DNA from: Gordonia sediminis
GTDB taxonomy: Bacteria > Actinomycetota > Actinomycetes > Mycobacteriales > Mycobacteriaceae
DNA length: 64,000 nucleotides
NCBI GenBank assembly: GCA_004193205.1
Contig: RZUM01000002.1
Span: forward strand, 558,001-622,000
Direction of reading: 5' to 3'
This document shows, piece after piece, positions 40,406-50,989 of this stretch. The first letter of the stretch is position 1, and each line of letters begins with the position of its first letter. The position numbers and the translations under genes were made by a program. The notes beneath the pieces were generated by a model. It saw nothing but the letters and a program-made list of their open reading frames with translations. It had not been told where the DNA came from and searched no databases.

Positions 40406-40423
40406 GCGCCAACAGGATTTTCG

Positions 40424-41263
40424 GTGAGTGAGGCCGGAGATTTCGACGACTACCTGGCAACGTTGGGTCGTCTGACCTCGCATGTCGACCCGACCGCGTC
40501 GACGCCGGAGGCCGACCGGATCACGTCGGCCACCTACAGTCTGGGTGAGCTTCTCGACACCGACGTCGCGGGCCTCGCGGCCTGGGTCCGCGACCACCCC
40601 AACGATGTTCCGGTTCTCGGGCTGGCGGTCGGGCTGTCGCAGGAGAAGCTGAAGAACGTCCTGCGGGACCGCTTCGGCACCACCGGCTGGCATGGCGTCG
40701 CCCGGACGCAACCGGTGGATCTGGTCACCTGGCTGGACACCGAGTTCGACCTGGTCCGGATGTTGCGCACCCAACTCGACCGCACCTTCACGTTTGCCGA
40801 CATCTTGGTGGCACGCGCCGGCAGCCGGGTGACGGCGGCCCGGGCCGGTGCATCGGGACGACGCATCGAGGACGAGATCGAGTCCATCGCCTACGATCTC
40901 GGACTCGATTATGTGACCCGCTCACGCTTCACCGGCCGCAACGGGCGCACCGCACCGGCCGACCTGATCATCGGTGACCCGGACACCGCCGACATCGTCG
41001 TGGCGGCGAAGGGTTTCGATTCGACGGGTAGCAAGCTCACCGACGCGGTCCGCGAGATCGAGGAGATGGCCGAGGTTCGCCTGCCCCGCCAACTCGTGCT
41101 CGCCGTTATCGACGGGATCGGCTGGAAGTCAAGGCAATCCGACCTTCGGCGTATTCATCAACTGTGGGCCGACCGCCAGATCGACGGCATGTACACACTG
41201 GTCAGCCTCGACCGATTCCGCGACGACGTCCGCGAGTTCGCGACTCTGCGCCGACTGACCTGA
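40424..41263 (+). CDS. DpnII-like type II restriction endonuclease, catalytic Glu replaced by Ala
   Basis: 279 residues from GTG 40424. The C-terminal half resembles DpnII-type PD-(D/E)XK nucleases: IEDEIESIAYDLGLDYVTRS, APADLIIGDPDTADIVVAAK, GFDSTGSKLTDAVREIEEMA and VIDGIGWKSRQSDLRRIHQL. Relatives (from memory) read (I/V)EAKGF where this has V-A-A-K-G-F: Glu194 of the ExK pair is Ala (GCG, 41003-41005), one base from GAG. Asp180 and Lys196 remain. The nuclease may be dead or may use another acid. Partner of the methylase 18 bp upstream. Confidence 0.75.
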   Translation: MSEAGDFDDYLATLGRLTSHVDPTASTPEADRITSATYSLGELLDTDVAGLAAWVRDHPNDVPVLGLAVGLSQEKLKNVLRDRFGTTGWHGVARTQPVDLVTWLDTEFDLVRMLRTQLDRTFTFADILVARAGSRVTAARAGASGRRIEDEIESIAYDLGLDYVTRSRFTGRNGRTAPADLIIGDPDTADIVVAAKGFDSTGSKLTDAVREIEEMAEVRLPRQLVLAVIDGIGWKSRQSDLRRIHQLWADRQIDGMYTLVSLDRFRDDVREFATLRRLT

Positions 41264-41323
41264 GCCACGATGAGTTTCGACGTCGAGCGAGGTCGACATC
41301 TCTGCAGAGAAAGGGGATCACTC

Positions 41324-42001
41324 ATGACGTATGGCAGGCCACCGGTGGTCGACGGGCAAACGTGGCGGGAGGCCCTGGCCGAGCTACGTGTCCGTGAGAA
41401 GGCCGCCACCCGGGAGCTCGACGCGATCGCCGCGCAGCGACGACGGCTACCCATGGTCGAGCTACCCGACTACACCCTGGTCGGACAACAGGGTCCGGTC
41501 CGGCTGAGTGACATCTTTGGCGGGCGTTCGCAACTGATCGTCTACAACCACATGTGGACCGACGGGGCGGAGTTCCAGTGCGGCGGGTGCACGAGTTTCA
41601 CGTCGCAGTTCACCCGATTGGACTTCCTCGACAACTACGACGCACGATTCGTGATCGTCACCAACGGGCCGATCGCGGAGGCGCTGGCCTACAAGGCGCG
41701 TGTCGGCAACACGATGGACTGGTTCTCGTCGGCGGAGAGTTCCTTCGGTGCCGACGTCGACGCCGCGCCGGGCGAGGGTTTCGCACTCAATGTGTTCCTG
41801 AAGAACGGTGACACCGTCTACCGCACCTGGCACACGACGGGCCGCGGAGTCGAGCAGGTGAGTCACACGTTCCCGCTCATCGACGTCTTGCCGTTCGGCC
41901 GCCGGGAGGAATGGCAGGACTCACCCGACGGCTGGCCGCAAGGGCCGACGTACGCGGGCTGGCTGGACTCACCCGACGTGGCTCGGCTTTACGGACAGTG
42001 A
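41324..42001 (+). CDS. DUF899 family thioredoxin-like protein
   Basis: 225 residues from ATG 41324, preferred over 41270 because AAAGGGGA lies just upstream. DUF899 thioredoxin-like fold: PDYTLVGQQGPVRLSDIFGG, LIVYNHMWTDGAEFQCGGCT (CxxC), FALNVFLKNGDTVYRTWHTT and GVEQVSHTFPLIDVLPFGRR. Function unknown, possibly thiol-disulfide chemistry. Possibly co-transcribed with the R-M pair (60 bp gap). Confidence 0.9.
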   Translation: MTYGRPPVVDGQTWREALAELRVREKAATRELDAIAAQRRRLPMVELPDYTLVGQQGPVRLSDIFGGRSQLIVYNHMWTDGAEFQCGGCTSFTSQFTRLDFLDNYDARFVIVTNGPIAEALAYKARVGNTMDWFSSAESSFGADVDAAPGEGFALNVFLKNGDTVYRTWHTTGRGVEQVSHTFPLIDVLPFGRREEWQDSPDGWPQGPTYAGWLDSPDVARLYGQ

Positions 42002-42012
42002 CGGTCGTTGCC

Positions 42013-42450
42013 ATGGCCATCAAACTCGAAAACGTCGGAATCGCGGTGCGCGACCTCGAGGCGACGATCGCGTTCTTCACAGATCTCGGTCTCACCGTGC
42101 TTGGCAGGGACACGGTCAGCGGCGAGTGGACCGACACGGCGGTCGGGCTCGACGGCAACCACGCCAAGATCGCGATGCTGCAGACACCGGACGGGCAGGG
42201 TCGCCTCGAACTCTTCGAGTACATCCACCCGGAGGCGATCGAGACCGAACCCACCCTGCCCAACGAGATCGGCATGCACCGCGTCGCCTTCTCGGTCGAC
42301 GACATCGACGCTGCCCTCGAGATCGCCGCGCGGCACGGCTGCCACCCGCTTCGCGGCGTGGCGAATTACCAGGACGTGTACAAGCTGACGTATGTGCGCG
42401 GTCCCAGTGGCATCCTCGTGATGCTCGCCGAGGAACTCGGCAAGCGCTGA
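42013..42450 (+). CDS. VOC family protein (methylmalonyl-CoA epimerase-like)
   Basis: 145 residues from ATG 42013, 11 bp after the DUF899 stop. A single double-module VOC protein: KLENVGIAVRDLEATIAFFT, GRLELFEYIHPEAIE, GMHRVAFSVDDIDAALEIAA and RGPSGILVMLAEELG. Two His and a Glu in standard metal-ligand positions. Could be a small epimerase or a resistance protein. Convergent with the frameshifted thioesterase (14 bp apart). Confidence 0.85.
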   Translation: MAIKLENVGIAVRDLEATIAFFTDLGLTVLGRDTVSGEWTDTAVGLDGNHAKIAMLQTPDGQGRLELFEYIHPEAIETEPTLPNEIGMHRVAFSVDDIDAALEIAARHGCHPLRGVANYQDVYKLTYVRGPSGILVMLAEELGKR

Positions 42451-42464
42451 CGCCACGACGGTTG

Positions 42465-43090
42465 TCAGCCTGCCGGCAGCGACATTCCTCGATCCACGAA
42501 CTCGCCGCAGCTCGGCGGCGAGTCGTCGGTTGAGTTCCGGGGTGGATCTGCCGTCGGCGGCACCCCGTGCGGCGCCGCAAATGCCGCGGCGAGCGCACGG
42601 CGTCGCGCCCGAGCAGCTTCGTAGCGTTGCCGTTCGAGTTCGCTGGTCAGTGGCAGCGGCGGCACCGGTCGCGGGTTACCGTCCGCATCGACGGCCACCA
42701 TGGTGAAGTAGGAACTGTTGGTGTGCCGTGTGGTTTGCTCGGCGATGCGCTCGGTGTCCACGCGGATTCCGATCTCCATCGAAGTCCGTCCGGTGTAGTT
42801 CCGGACGCCGAGAATGTGACCAGCTCGCCGACATGGATCGCGTCGCGGAAGTGTACTCGGTCTACCGAGAGGGTCACGACGTATGTTCCGGCATACCTGC
42901 TGGCGCACGAATAGGCCACTTGGTCGAGCAGTTTCAGTAACGCGCCACCGTGGACATTGCCGGAGAAGTTGGCCAGGTCGGGCGTCATGAGCACCGTCAT
43001 CGTCAGTGAGGTGGGCCGACTGTGGGTGCGCGACTCCCCGTCGCCGAACATCTCCACGGTCGACTCGTCGACCTTTGTCGTGGTCGTCAT
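42465..43090 (-). pseudogene. acyl-CoA thioesterase (hotdog), frameshifted
   Basis: The N-terminal half reads from ATG 43090 (MTTTTKVDESTVEMFGDGES; NFSGNVHGGALLKLLDQVAY; FRDAIHVGELVTFSAS). It continues in another frame as NYTGRTSMEIGIRVDTERIA and ends at 42465. A one-base loss near 42800-42804 joins the two; relatives read S-V-N-Y-T-G-R-T there. Hotdog BFIT-type thioesterases hydrolyse acyl-CoA. Last gene of the island, overlapping the MFS stop (43087-43090). Either a real inactivation or a base-calling error. Confidence 0.8.
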
Positions 43091-44457
43091 GGCCGCACCG
43101 TCGCCTGTTCCTGGGCATTTGATGGGCTCACGACGACGCCGCTGGCTTCCTGCAGGGATTTGCCGTTCGTCTCAGGTGACCAGGCGATGCAGACGACCAG
43201 GCCTGCGACGGTGATGCCGGCGCCGATCAGCATGGTGGTGCCGAGGCCGAGGTGATCCAGGCCGACCGGCAACAGGTACGTCCCGACGGCGGCGCCGATC
43301 CGACTCGCCGATGTCGCGAAACCGACGGCGGTGCCGCGGATCTCGGTGGGAAAAAGCTCTGTCGGATAAGCCCATTCGAGGATGCTCGGCCCACCTGAGA
43401 AGAAGGCGTAGGCGCAGAAGCAGGCGACCACTACCCACATCGGCGCGGCCGGGAACAGGCCCAGGATGGTCAGCGGGATCACCATGAGGGCGAATGACCA
43501 GATGATCAGCGGGCGACGGCCGATGCGGTCGATCAGCACGATCGCCGGCGCGAGGCCGATCAGGAACAGCACGCTGATCAGCAGGGAGCCGAGGACCGAA
43601 TCACCGGACATGCCGAATGCGGACAGGATGGTGGGCCCGAAGGTGTAGAGGGCGAACAGTGGGACGATCTGGCAGGTCCAGAAGAGCGTGACGAACAGAG
43701 TCCGTTTCGCGTACGGCGCACGGAACGCGTCCCGGAATCCCATGCCAGAATGCGCTTCATGCTCGGAGAGGACGTCGAGCTCGGCCTCGGACGGCACTCG
43801 GGCCAACGCCTCGGTGATCGCCGCGCGAGCCTCGTCGCGATGGCCATTGCTGATCAACCACCGCGGCGACTCGGGAGTGCCGTGGCGGGCGATCATGATG
43901 ACGGCCGCCGGCACCGCAGCACTGGCGAGCACCCAGCGCCACGCGTCGTCGCCGAGCCATTGGGTGAAGGCATATCCGACAATATAGGCGGCGGCCGCAC
44001 CGACGAACCACCACGCCATCAGCAGACCCATGCAGCGTCCACGTTCCTTGCGCGGCAGCCACTCCGAGAGCATCGCCGTCGCGATGGGATAGTCGGCGCC
44101 GATCGCTATGCCGAGCAGGAGCCGCAGAGCGATCAGCTGCCAGCCCTCGTGGATGAACAGGCACAACACCGATCCGACCAGCAGTATAGACAAGTCGAGG
44201 GTGTACATGACTTTACGGCCGACGACGTCGGTGAGTCGGCCGAAGCCCAACCCACCGACGAACAAGCCGATCAACGCGGCGGCCCCCGCCAGGCCGAGTT
44301 CGGTGGAACCCAAATGGAGTTGTGTGGAGATGGCGCCAATGACCACACCGACGTTGCCGAGAATATAGCCGTCCAGGAAGGGACCGCCCGAGGACAGGAG
44401 GACGAGTCTACGGTGGAAGCGGCCATAGGGCGCTTCATCGATGACCGAGTATGTCAT
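43087..44457 (-). CDS. MFS metabolite:proton symporter (SP/AAHS-like)
   Basis: 456 residues, 12 hydrophobic helices. Motif GGLGFGRLTDVVGRKVMYTL (motif A between TM2 and TM3), RLLLGIAIGADYPIATAMLS, central WRWVLASAAVP and PTELFPTEIRGTAVGFATSA, as in sugar porter or aromatic/organic-acid symporters. Likely imports the substrate of this catabolic island. Three bp after the SDR. Confidence 0.9.
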   Translation of the reverse strand: MTYSVIDEAPYGRFHRRLVLLSSGGPFLDGYILGNVGVVIGAISTQLHLGSTELGLAGAAALIGLFVGGLGFGRLTDVVGRKVMYTLDLSILLVGSVLCLFIHEGWQLIALRLLLGIAIGADYPIATAMLSEWLPRKERGRCMGLLMAWWFVGAAAAYIVGYAFTQWLGDDAWRWVLASAAVPAAVIMIARHGTPESPRWLISNGHRDEARAAITEALARVPSEAELDVLSEHEAHSGMGFRDAFRAPYAKRTLFVTLFWTCQIVPLFALYTFGPTILSAFGMSGDSVLGSLLISVLFLIGLAPAIVLIDRIGRRPLIIWSFALMVIPLTILGLFPAAPMWVVVACFCAYAFFSGGPSILEWAYPTELFPTEIRGTAVGFATSASRIGAAVGTYLLPVGLDHLGLGTTMLIGAGITVAGLVVCIAWSPETNGKSLQEASGVVVSPSNAQEQATVRP

Positions 44458-44460
44458 GTC

Positions 44461-45222
44461 TCAGCCCTCACTCGCCCACGGGTTGCGGGTGCCGACGGTC
44501 CATCCACCGTCGACGAGAATCTCCGCGCCACTGCAGTAGGAGGCGTCGTCGGAAGCGAGAAACGCTGCCACCGTAGCGATTTCCCGAGGCTGTCCGATTC
44601 GGCCCAGCGGGGCCTGATCGTAGGCGGCAGGCACCACTCTCGCCGGTGCACCCATTTCGGTTGCGACGCCGCCCGGATGGATCATGTTGACCCGAATACC
44701 TTTGGGGCCCAGCTCGCCAACGGCCGCCTTGGACATGCCCAATAGTGCCGACTTGGTCGACGCGTAGGCGGCGGTGAGGTCGAGCGGGGCGAACGAGGAC
44801 ACCGACACGATGTTGACGATGGAACCGCGGCCGAGTTCGGCCATGTGCGCGGCCAGGTTCTGCATGCCCAGGAATACGCCGATCTGGTTGACCTCGATGA
44901 CTTTCCGGTAGCCGTCGACGTCGGTGTCGGTGATTGAACCCTGAATGTAGGTGCCGGCGTTGTTCACGAGGATGTCGATGAAGCCGAACGCCTCGATACC
45001 GGCGGCGAGGGCCTGCTTCCACTCCTCGGGCTTGCTCACATCGAGGTGGACGGCGATCGCGTTGTTCACTCCGAGGTCTGCGACGAGTTTCTGCGCGTCG
45101 TCGTCGAGGATGTCAGCGACCACCACTTTGGCGCCGCGCTCGACGAAAAGCCTCGCCTCGGCCTCGCCTTGGCCGCGGGATGCGCCGGTGATGAGGGCTA
45201 CTTTGCCGGTCAGGTCAGACAT
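44461..45222 (-). CDS. SDR family oxidoreductase
   Basis: 253 residues, classical SDR. Cofactor motif TGASRGQGEAEARLFVERGA, NNAG in ILVNNAGTYIQG, catalytic Ser in IVSVSSF, and Tyr/Lys in AAYASTKSALLG; C-terminal FLASDDASYCSGAEILVDGG. The Asp after the second strand (VVVADILDD) favours NAD. It overlaps the amine-oxidase remnant by 8 bp. Substrate unknown; an alcohol or hydroxy-acid step of the island is possible. Confidence 0.92.
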   Translation of the reverse strand: MSDLTGKVALITGASRGQGEAEARLFVERGAKVVVADILDDDAQKLVADLGVNNAIAVHLDVSKPEEWKQALAAGIEAFGFIDILVNNAGTYIQGSITDTDVDGYRKVIEVNQIGVFLGMQNLAAHMAELGRGSIVNIVSVSSFAPLDLTAAYASTKSALLGMSKAAVGELGPKGIRVNMIHPGGVATEMGAPARVVPAAYDQAPLGRIGQPREIATVAAFLASDDASYCSGAEILVDGGWTVGTRNPWASEG

Positions 45223-45430
45223 GCTTCGCTCCGATCAGAGTTGGTGCTGGACGTGTATCAATGCTCTCGGGGGTGGCCAGTGCACTGAGAATGTCCTGTG
45301 CGGCAGCGAATCCCGACTGGATGGCGGTCTCGGTACAAAGGATGCCGAGCAAGTGGATGTTTCGGTGTCGCAGGCGGTGGGCGGCCGAGAGTCCGGCGAG
45401 GCCTCCGCCGACGATGATGGCGTCGTACAT
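45215..45430 (-). pseudogene. internally deleted FAD amine-oxidase-like remnant
   Basis: 71 codons. Starts as an intact FAD-binding N-terminus (MYDAIIVGGGLAGLSAAHRL) and switches after about residue 23 to what looks like the C-terminal FAD-contact segment of the same enzyme class (TETAIQSGFAAAQDILSAL). About 350-400 central residues seem missing with the frame kept. Overlaps the SDR start. Reads as a deletion scar; a functional micro-protein cannot be excluded. Confidence 0.65.
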
Positions 45431-45449
45431 GAGTACTCCTGGGGCTGGG

Positions 45450-47483
45450 TCAGATCGCCTGGCAGAGACGATTGGCGTCGAGGATGGCGGCGTGGATGTT
45501 GCGGCTGGTGACCGCGTCGCCGATGCGGAAGAGCTGGAATCCGCTGTCCGGGTTGCACACGATGTCCTGCGGTTCCAGACGTAGCAGCGCGGCCTGGTTC
45601 ACCGCCCCACGGTTACGCGCGGCGTCTTTGAGTTCGAAGTAGACGTCATCCACAGGGATGGTGCCGTGTTCGGCGATCACCTGATCAACCGTGCGGGTGG
45701 TCGTGGTGTCGGAGTACTCGTCTTGCAGCGTGACGGTGAGCTTGCGATCCCCACCCCGCTCGACCGACACCAGCCGCGCGTTGAGCGTGGTACGGACCGA
45801 GTGCTCGGCAAACGACTTCATGTAGGCCGGATAGTTCGACGCCCCGACCAGCGGCGCCAGAGCTCTTTCCGGCGTGACGAACTCGAGGTCGGCACCGGAC
45901 TCGGCGACCGCTTCGGCGACGCCCATGCCCTGGTGATCGCCGTTGTCGTCGAACAACAGAACCGACGCGCCCGGTTTCACCTCCCGGGAGAGGATCTGCC
46001 AGCTGTCGGTGATCAGGTTGGCACCGGCGGCGATCTCGGTGTTGGGGATGCCGCCGGTGGCGATCACCACCACATCGGCATCCTCGGCGAGTACATCTTT
46101 CGCCTCGGCGTAGGTGTTCAACCGAATCTGCACACCGAGCCGCTCACACTCCTGCACTCGCCAGTCGATGATGCCGATCAGGTCGCGGCGACGGGGTGCG
46201 GCGGCGGCGATCAGCACCTGCCCGCCCGGCTGGCTTCCTGCCTCCAGGACCACGACCTGATGGCCCCGCTCGCCGAGTACCCGTGCGGCCTCGAGGCCGG
46301 CGGGACCGGCCCCGACCACCACCGCTTTGCGTTGCTTGGCAGCAGGTTTGATCTCATGTGGCAGTACCGCTTCGCGCCCGGTGGAAGCGTTGTGGATGCA
46401 GAAGGCGTCGCTGCCGTCGTAGATGCGGTCGATGCAGTAGCCGGCACCGACACACGGCTGGATGCGGTCCTCCTCACCGTCCATGACTCGGCGCATCAGA
46501 TGCGGGTCGGCCATGTGGGCGCGGGTCATGCCCACCATGTCGAGCAGTCCCTCGCCGATCGCGTAACGGGCGGTCGCCAGGTCGATCCGGCCGGCATGCA
46601 TGACCGGGATGTCGATCTGCTGCCGGACTTGTCCGGCAAAGTCGAGGTGCGGGGCGGCGGGGGTGCCCATCGGGGCGATGATCTCCGCCATCTTGCGATC
46701 GGTGTCGAGATTGCCGGCGATGACGCTGAGGAAGTCGATGCCCTCGGCCGCCAGCCGCCGCACCGCTTCGACTCCTTCGGTGACGCTGTTGCCGTCGACG
46801 CGTCCCTCGTCGATACCCATCCGCAGGCCGACCACGAACTCACTGCCGACGCGGCCCCGGATCGCCCGGACGACCTCGAGCGGGAAGCGGAGGCGGCCGT
46901 CGAAATCGCCGCCCCACTCGTCATCGCGACGATTGAGCGTCGGCGAGAAGAACTGATCGAGCAGGTGGCTGTGCGCCATCAGCTCGATGCCGTCGAGTCC
47001 TGCTGCGGCACAACGCTCGGCCGCGTCGGCGTACGCGGTGCAGATCCGCTCGATGTCCCAGTCCTCGGCCGCCTTCGGGAAGGTACAGTGTTGGGGCTCC
47101 CGCTCCCCCGAGGCCGACACGATCGGCAGCCAATCGCCTTCGTAGTTGCTCGTGCGCCGACCCGGATGCGTGACCTGACTCATCACCAGCGCACCGTGTT
47201 CGTGCACGGCGTCGGCGACCTTGATCAGATACGGCACAACCTCGTCGCGATAGAGCGCAATGTTGTTGACGAAGGCGGGGGCCTCCGGCGACACACAGGC
47301 TGCACCACCGATCATCGTCAACGCGAGACCGCCCTTGGCCTTCTCCGCGTGGTAGCGCAGATAACGGTCCTTGGGCATCCCGTCTTCGGCATAGGCCGGC
47401 TCGTGCGAGGTGGACACGACGCGATTGCGCAGTCGCAGGTGCTTCAGCTCGAACGGGTCGAGCAACGGGTCAGTGGTTGGCAT
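45450..47483 (-). CDS. NADH:flavin oxidoreductase/2,4-dienoyl-CoA-reductase type, N-demethylase-like
   Basis: 677 residues from ATG 47483 behind CGGAG. FMN TIM barrel (about 5-340; LLDPFELKHLRLRNRVVSTS; HSHLLDQFFSPTLNRRDDEW), Fe-S segment with Cys in IQPCVGAGYCIDRIYDGSDA and CIHNASTGRE, then FAD/NAD domains (VVVGAGPAGLEAARVLGERG). The canonical CxxCxxxC is reduced: one Cys is Ala. Similar enzymes demethylate N-methylproline (stachydrine pathway) or trimethylamine. Exact substrate inferred, not shown. Confidence 0.85.
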   Translation of the reverse strand: MPTTDPLLDPFELKHLRLRNRVVSTSHEPAYAEDGMPKDRYLRYHAEKAKGGLALTMIGGAACVSPEAPAFVNNIALYRDEVVPYLIKVADAVHEHGALVMSQVTHPGRRTSNYEGDWLPIVSASGEREPQHCTFPKAAEDWDIERICTAYADAAERCAAAGLDGIELMAHSHLLDQFFSPTLNRRDDEWGGDFDGRLRFPLEVVRAIRGRVGSEFVVGLRMGIDEGRVDGNSVTEGVEAVRRLAAEGIDFLSVIAGNLDTDRKMAEIIAPMGTPAAPHLDFAGQVRQQIDIPVMHAGRIDLATARYAIGEGLLDMVGMTRAHMADPHLMRRVMDGEEDRIQPCVGAGYCIDRIYDGSDAFCIHNASTGREAVLPHEIKPAAKQRKAVVVGAGPAGLEAARVLGERGHQVVVLEAGSQPGGQVLIAAAAPRRRDLIGIIDWRVQECERLGVQIRLNTYAEAKDVLAEDADVVVIATGGIPNTEIAAGANLITDSWQILSREVKPGASVLLFDDNGDHQGMGVAEAVAESGADLEFVTPERALAPLVGASNYPAYMKSFAEHSVRTTLNARLVSVERGGDRKLTVTLQDEYSDTTTTRTVDQVIAEHGTIPVDDVYFELKDAARNRGAVNQAALLRLEPQDIVCNPDSGFQLFRIGDAVTSRNIHAAILDANRLCQAI

Positions 47484-47514
47484 GACAACTCCGGGGTCTT
47501 CTCGGTCGTGGGTC

Positions 47515-49161
<1,647 letters not shown>

Positions 49162-49191
49162 GGCAGTTCTCCTCGAAGTTGTCGGGTTGGT

Positions 49192-50433
49192 TCAGAAACG
49201 AGTGATGCGGAAAGGATCGAGCAGTTCGGTGCGGTCACCGCGGGCGATCTCGGCCGCGGCGAGGGCACCGGTCACCGGGCCGAGAGTGACGCCCAGGGTT
49301 CCGTGACCCGTCGCGACGTACAGCCCGTCGCGGCCCGGTACCGGTCCGATGACGGGCAGATCGTCGACGGTCGTTGGACGGTGCCCGACCCACTCGACCT
49401 CGACGTCGGTCGGTCGCCAGCTCTCGAGGAAACCAAGTCCTTGCCGCACGACCATGTCGAGGCGCTTGCGATTGAGCTTGTGATCGCGGACGCCGATGTC
49501 GAACGTGCCGGACAGCCGTACAGCTCGGCCGAACGGCGAGCAGGCGACCATGTTCTCGTAGAGCTTCAGCGGATGCGACGGCGCCACTCCCTCACCGAGA
49601 GCGGTCATGCTCGTGCCCTTGGCGGCTTCCAAAGGAACGGTGATGCTCAACGGCTTCAACAGCTTTCGCGTCGCGTATGCGGCCGCGACGACCACGTTCG
49701 ACGAGGTGAACTCACGCCCCGACTCCGTCGCGACGAACCAGGTGCCCCGCCCCTGCGGCGAGATCACCCGCACCGCATCGTGCTCGATCACCGTGCCCCC
49801 ATTGGACTCGATGGCCTTCGCCAACCCCTGGGTGAGACTCTCCGGACGGACGTGACGTTCAGACTCGAGGTGCACCACCCCGGCCACGTCGCGACTGATC
49901 GCCTCGTCGAACCCGGCGACTTCACTGCCGCGATAGACGGTGACGCCGCCGTCGTAGCCCAGCGACCGCATCTTGGCGACGAGGTCTTCGTAATGATCGA
50001 GGTTCTCGTCCTTCTTGCAGACCACCCCGAGTCCCTCGGTGTACTCCTCGAACACCACTCCCCGGTCGGTGAGCGCGGCGAAGTGTGCGTGGGCCTCGGC
50101 GGCGAGGCCCTGCAGCGCGGCGGTGCCATGCGCGTTACGGCGCTTGGTACTGGCCCGCAGGAACGACGCGATCCACGTCGCGAAGCCGAGTTCGGCATGC
50201 GGCTGCATCCGCGCCGGTCCTTCGGTGCTGGTGAAGCTGCGGATCGCGTCGCCGACGGCACCTGGTGCCGCTCGGGGGGTGGACAGGAACGGAGTGATCC
50301 AGCCGGCGTTGCCCGCCGACGCCTCGGCACCCACGGCACCGGCATCGATGACGGTGACATCATGGCCGAGCTCGGCCAGTTCGTAGGCGCAGCAGAGTCC
50401 GATGACACCGGCGCCGATCACTGTGGTCTTCAT
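49192..50433 (-). CDS. FAD-dependent amino-acid oxidase/dehydrogenase (DadA-like)
   Basis: 413 residues. FAD motif TVIGAGVIGLCCAYELAELG, A-S-x-x-N-A-G-W in GAEASAGNAGWITPFLSTPR, and C-terminal GHRPTTVDDLPVIGPVPGRD followed by ATGHGTLGVTLGP. The DAO/DadA family oxidises D-amino or N-alkyl amino acids at the membrane or with oxygen. In this operon D-proline-like, hydroxyproline or N-methyl amino acids are candidates. Confidence 0.88.
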   Translation of the reverse strand: MKTTVIGAGVIGLCCAYELAELGHDVTVIDAGAVGAEASAGNAGWITPFLSTPRAAPGAVGDAIRSFTSTEGPARMQPHAELGFATWIASFLRASTKRRNAHGTAALQGLAAEAHAHFAALTDRGVVFEEYTEGLGVVCKKDENLDHYEDLVAKMRSLGYDGGVTVYRGSEVAGFDEAISRDVAGVVHLESERHVRPESLTQGLAKAIESNGGTVIEHDAVRVISPQGRGTWFVATESGREFTSSNVVVAAAYATRKLLKPLSITVPLEAAKGTSMTALGEGVAPSHPLKLYENMVACSPFGRAVRLSGTFDIGVRDHKLNRKRLDMVVRQGLGFLESWRPTDVEVEWVGHRPTTVDDLPVIGPVPGRDGLYVATGHGTLGVTLGPVTGALAAAEIARGDRTELLDPFRITRF

Positions 50434-50456
50434 GCGAATATCCTTGACTCCGTCAG

Positions 50457-50858
50457 TTATTGGTTGCGGAAGGCGACGGCGTCGAACTCGACGAGCGTGG
50501 CACCGCGGAACCGCGACACCTCCACGGTCGTGCGGGCGGGTGCGCCGTGTCGGCTCACGATGTCGTTGTAGATCTCATTGAGGATCGGTAGCGCCTCGAT
50601 GTCGGCGACGTAGCCATTGATCTTCAGCACGGTCGACCAGTCAGCGCCGGCAATCCGCAACGACGCTTCGAGGTTGGCCAACGCGGTATGCACCTGGGTG
50701 GCGAAGTCCTCCGCGACGCTCCCGTCCGGCTCGATCGGCAGCGCCCCGCTGGTGAAGACCAGATCGCCCAGCACCGCGGCCGAAGAGTATGGCGCCCCTT
50801 GCGCTTTGGATGGAAGGTCCAGGAGTTCGCGATGATGGGTGGTCGTCGTCGCGGTCAT
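50457..50858 (-). CDS. RidA/YjgF family enamine/imine deaminase
   Basis: 133 residues. Family core: PYSSAAVLGDLVFTSGALPI, TALANLEASLRIAGADWSTV, VLKINGYVADIEALPILNE and the catalytic Arg in GAPARTTVEVSRFRGATLVE. Hydrolyses reactive imines formed by amino-acid oxidases, fitting the DadA-like gene 24 bp downstream. First enzyme gene after the operator pair at 50911-50948. Confidence 0.94.
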   Translation of the reverse strand: MTATTTTHHRELLDLPSKAQGAPYSSAAVLGDLVFTSGALPIEPDGSVAEDFATQVHTALANLEASLRIAGADWSTVLKINGYVADIEALPILNEIYNDIVSRHGAPARTTVEVSRFRGATLVEFDAVAFRNQ

Positions 50859-50910
50859 TGTATGAGGTGCCTCTCGTGGTGAGCCGATGTGACTGCGACC
50901 ACTCTAGATC

Positions 50911-50948
50911 TGATCAAATATCGAAGTCAAGTTTTGATCAAATATCGA
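50911..50948. promoter_or_regulatory. two copies of a 14-bp GntR operator motif
   Basis: TGATCAAATATCGA at 50911-50924 and exactly again at 50935-50948, 24 bp apart, in the 131-bp gap between gntR and ridA. A one-mismatch copy in reverse lies upstream of the other gntR (52471-52484). Strong candidates for the GntR sites controlling the catabolic genes. Confidence 0.7.
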
Positions 50949-50989
50949 GTTGTTGGGTAGACGTTGCCGGTCAGACCGACCGCTGCGCC

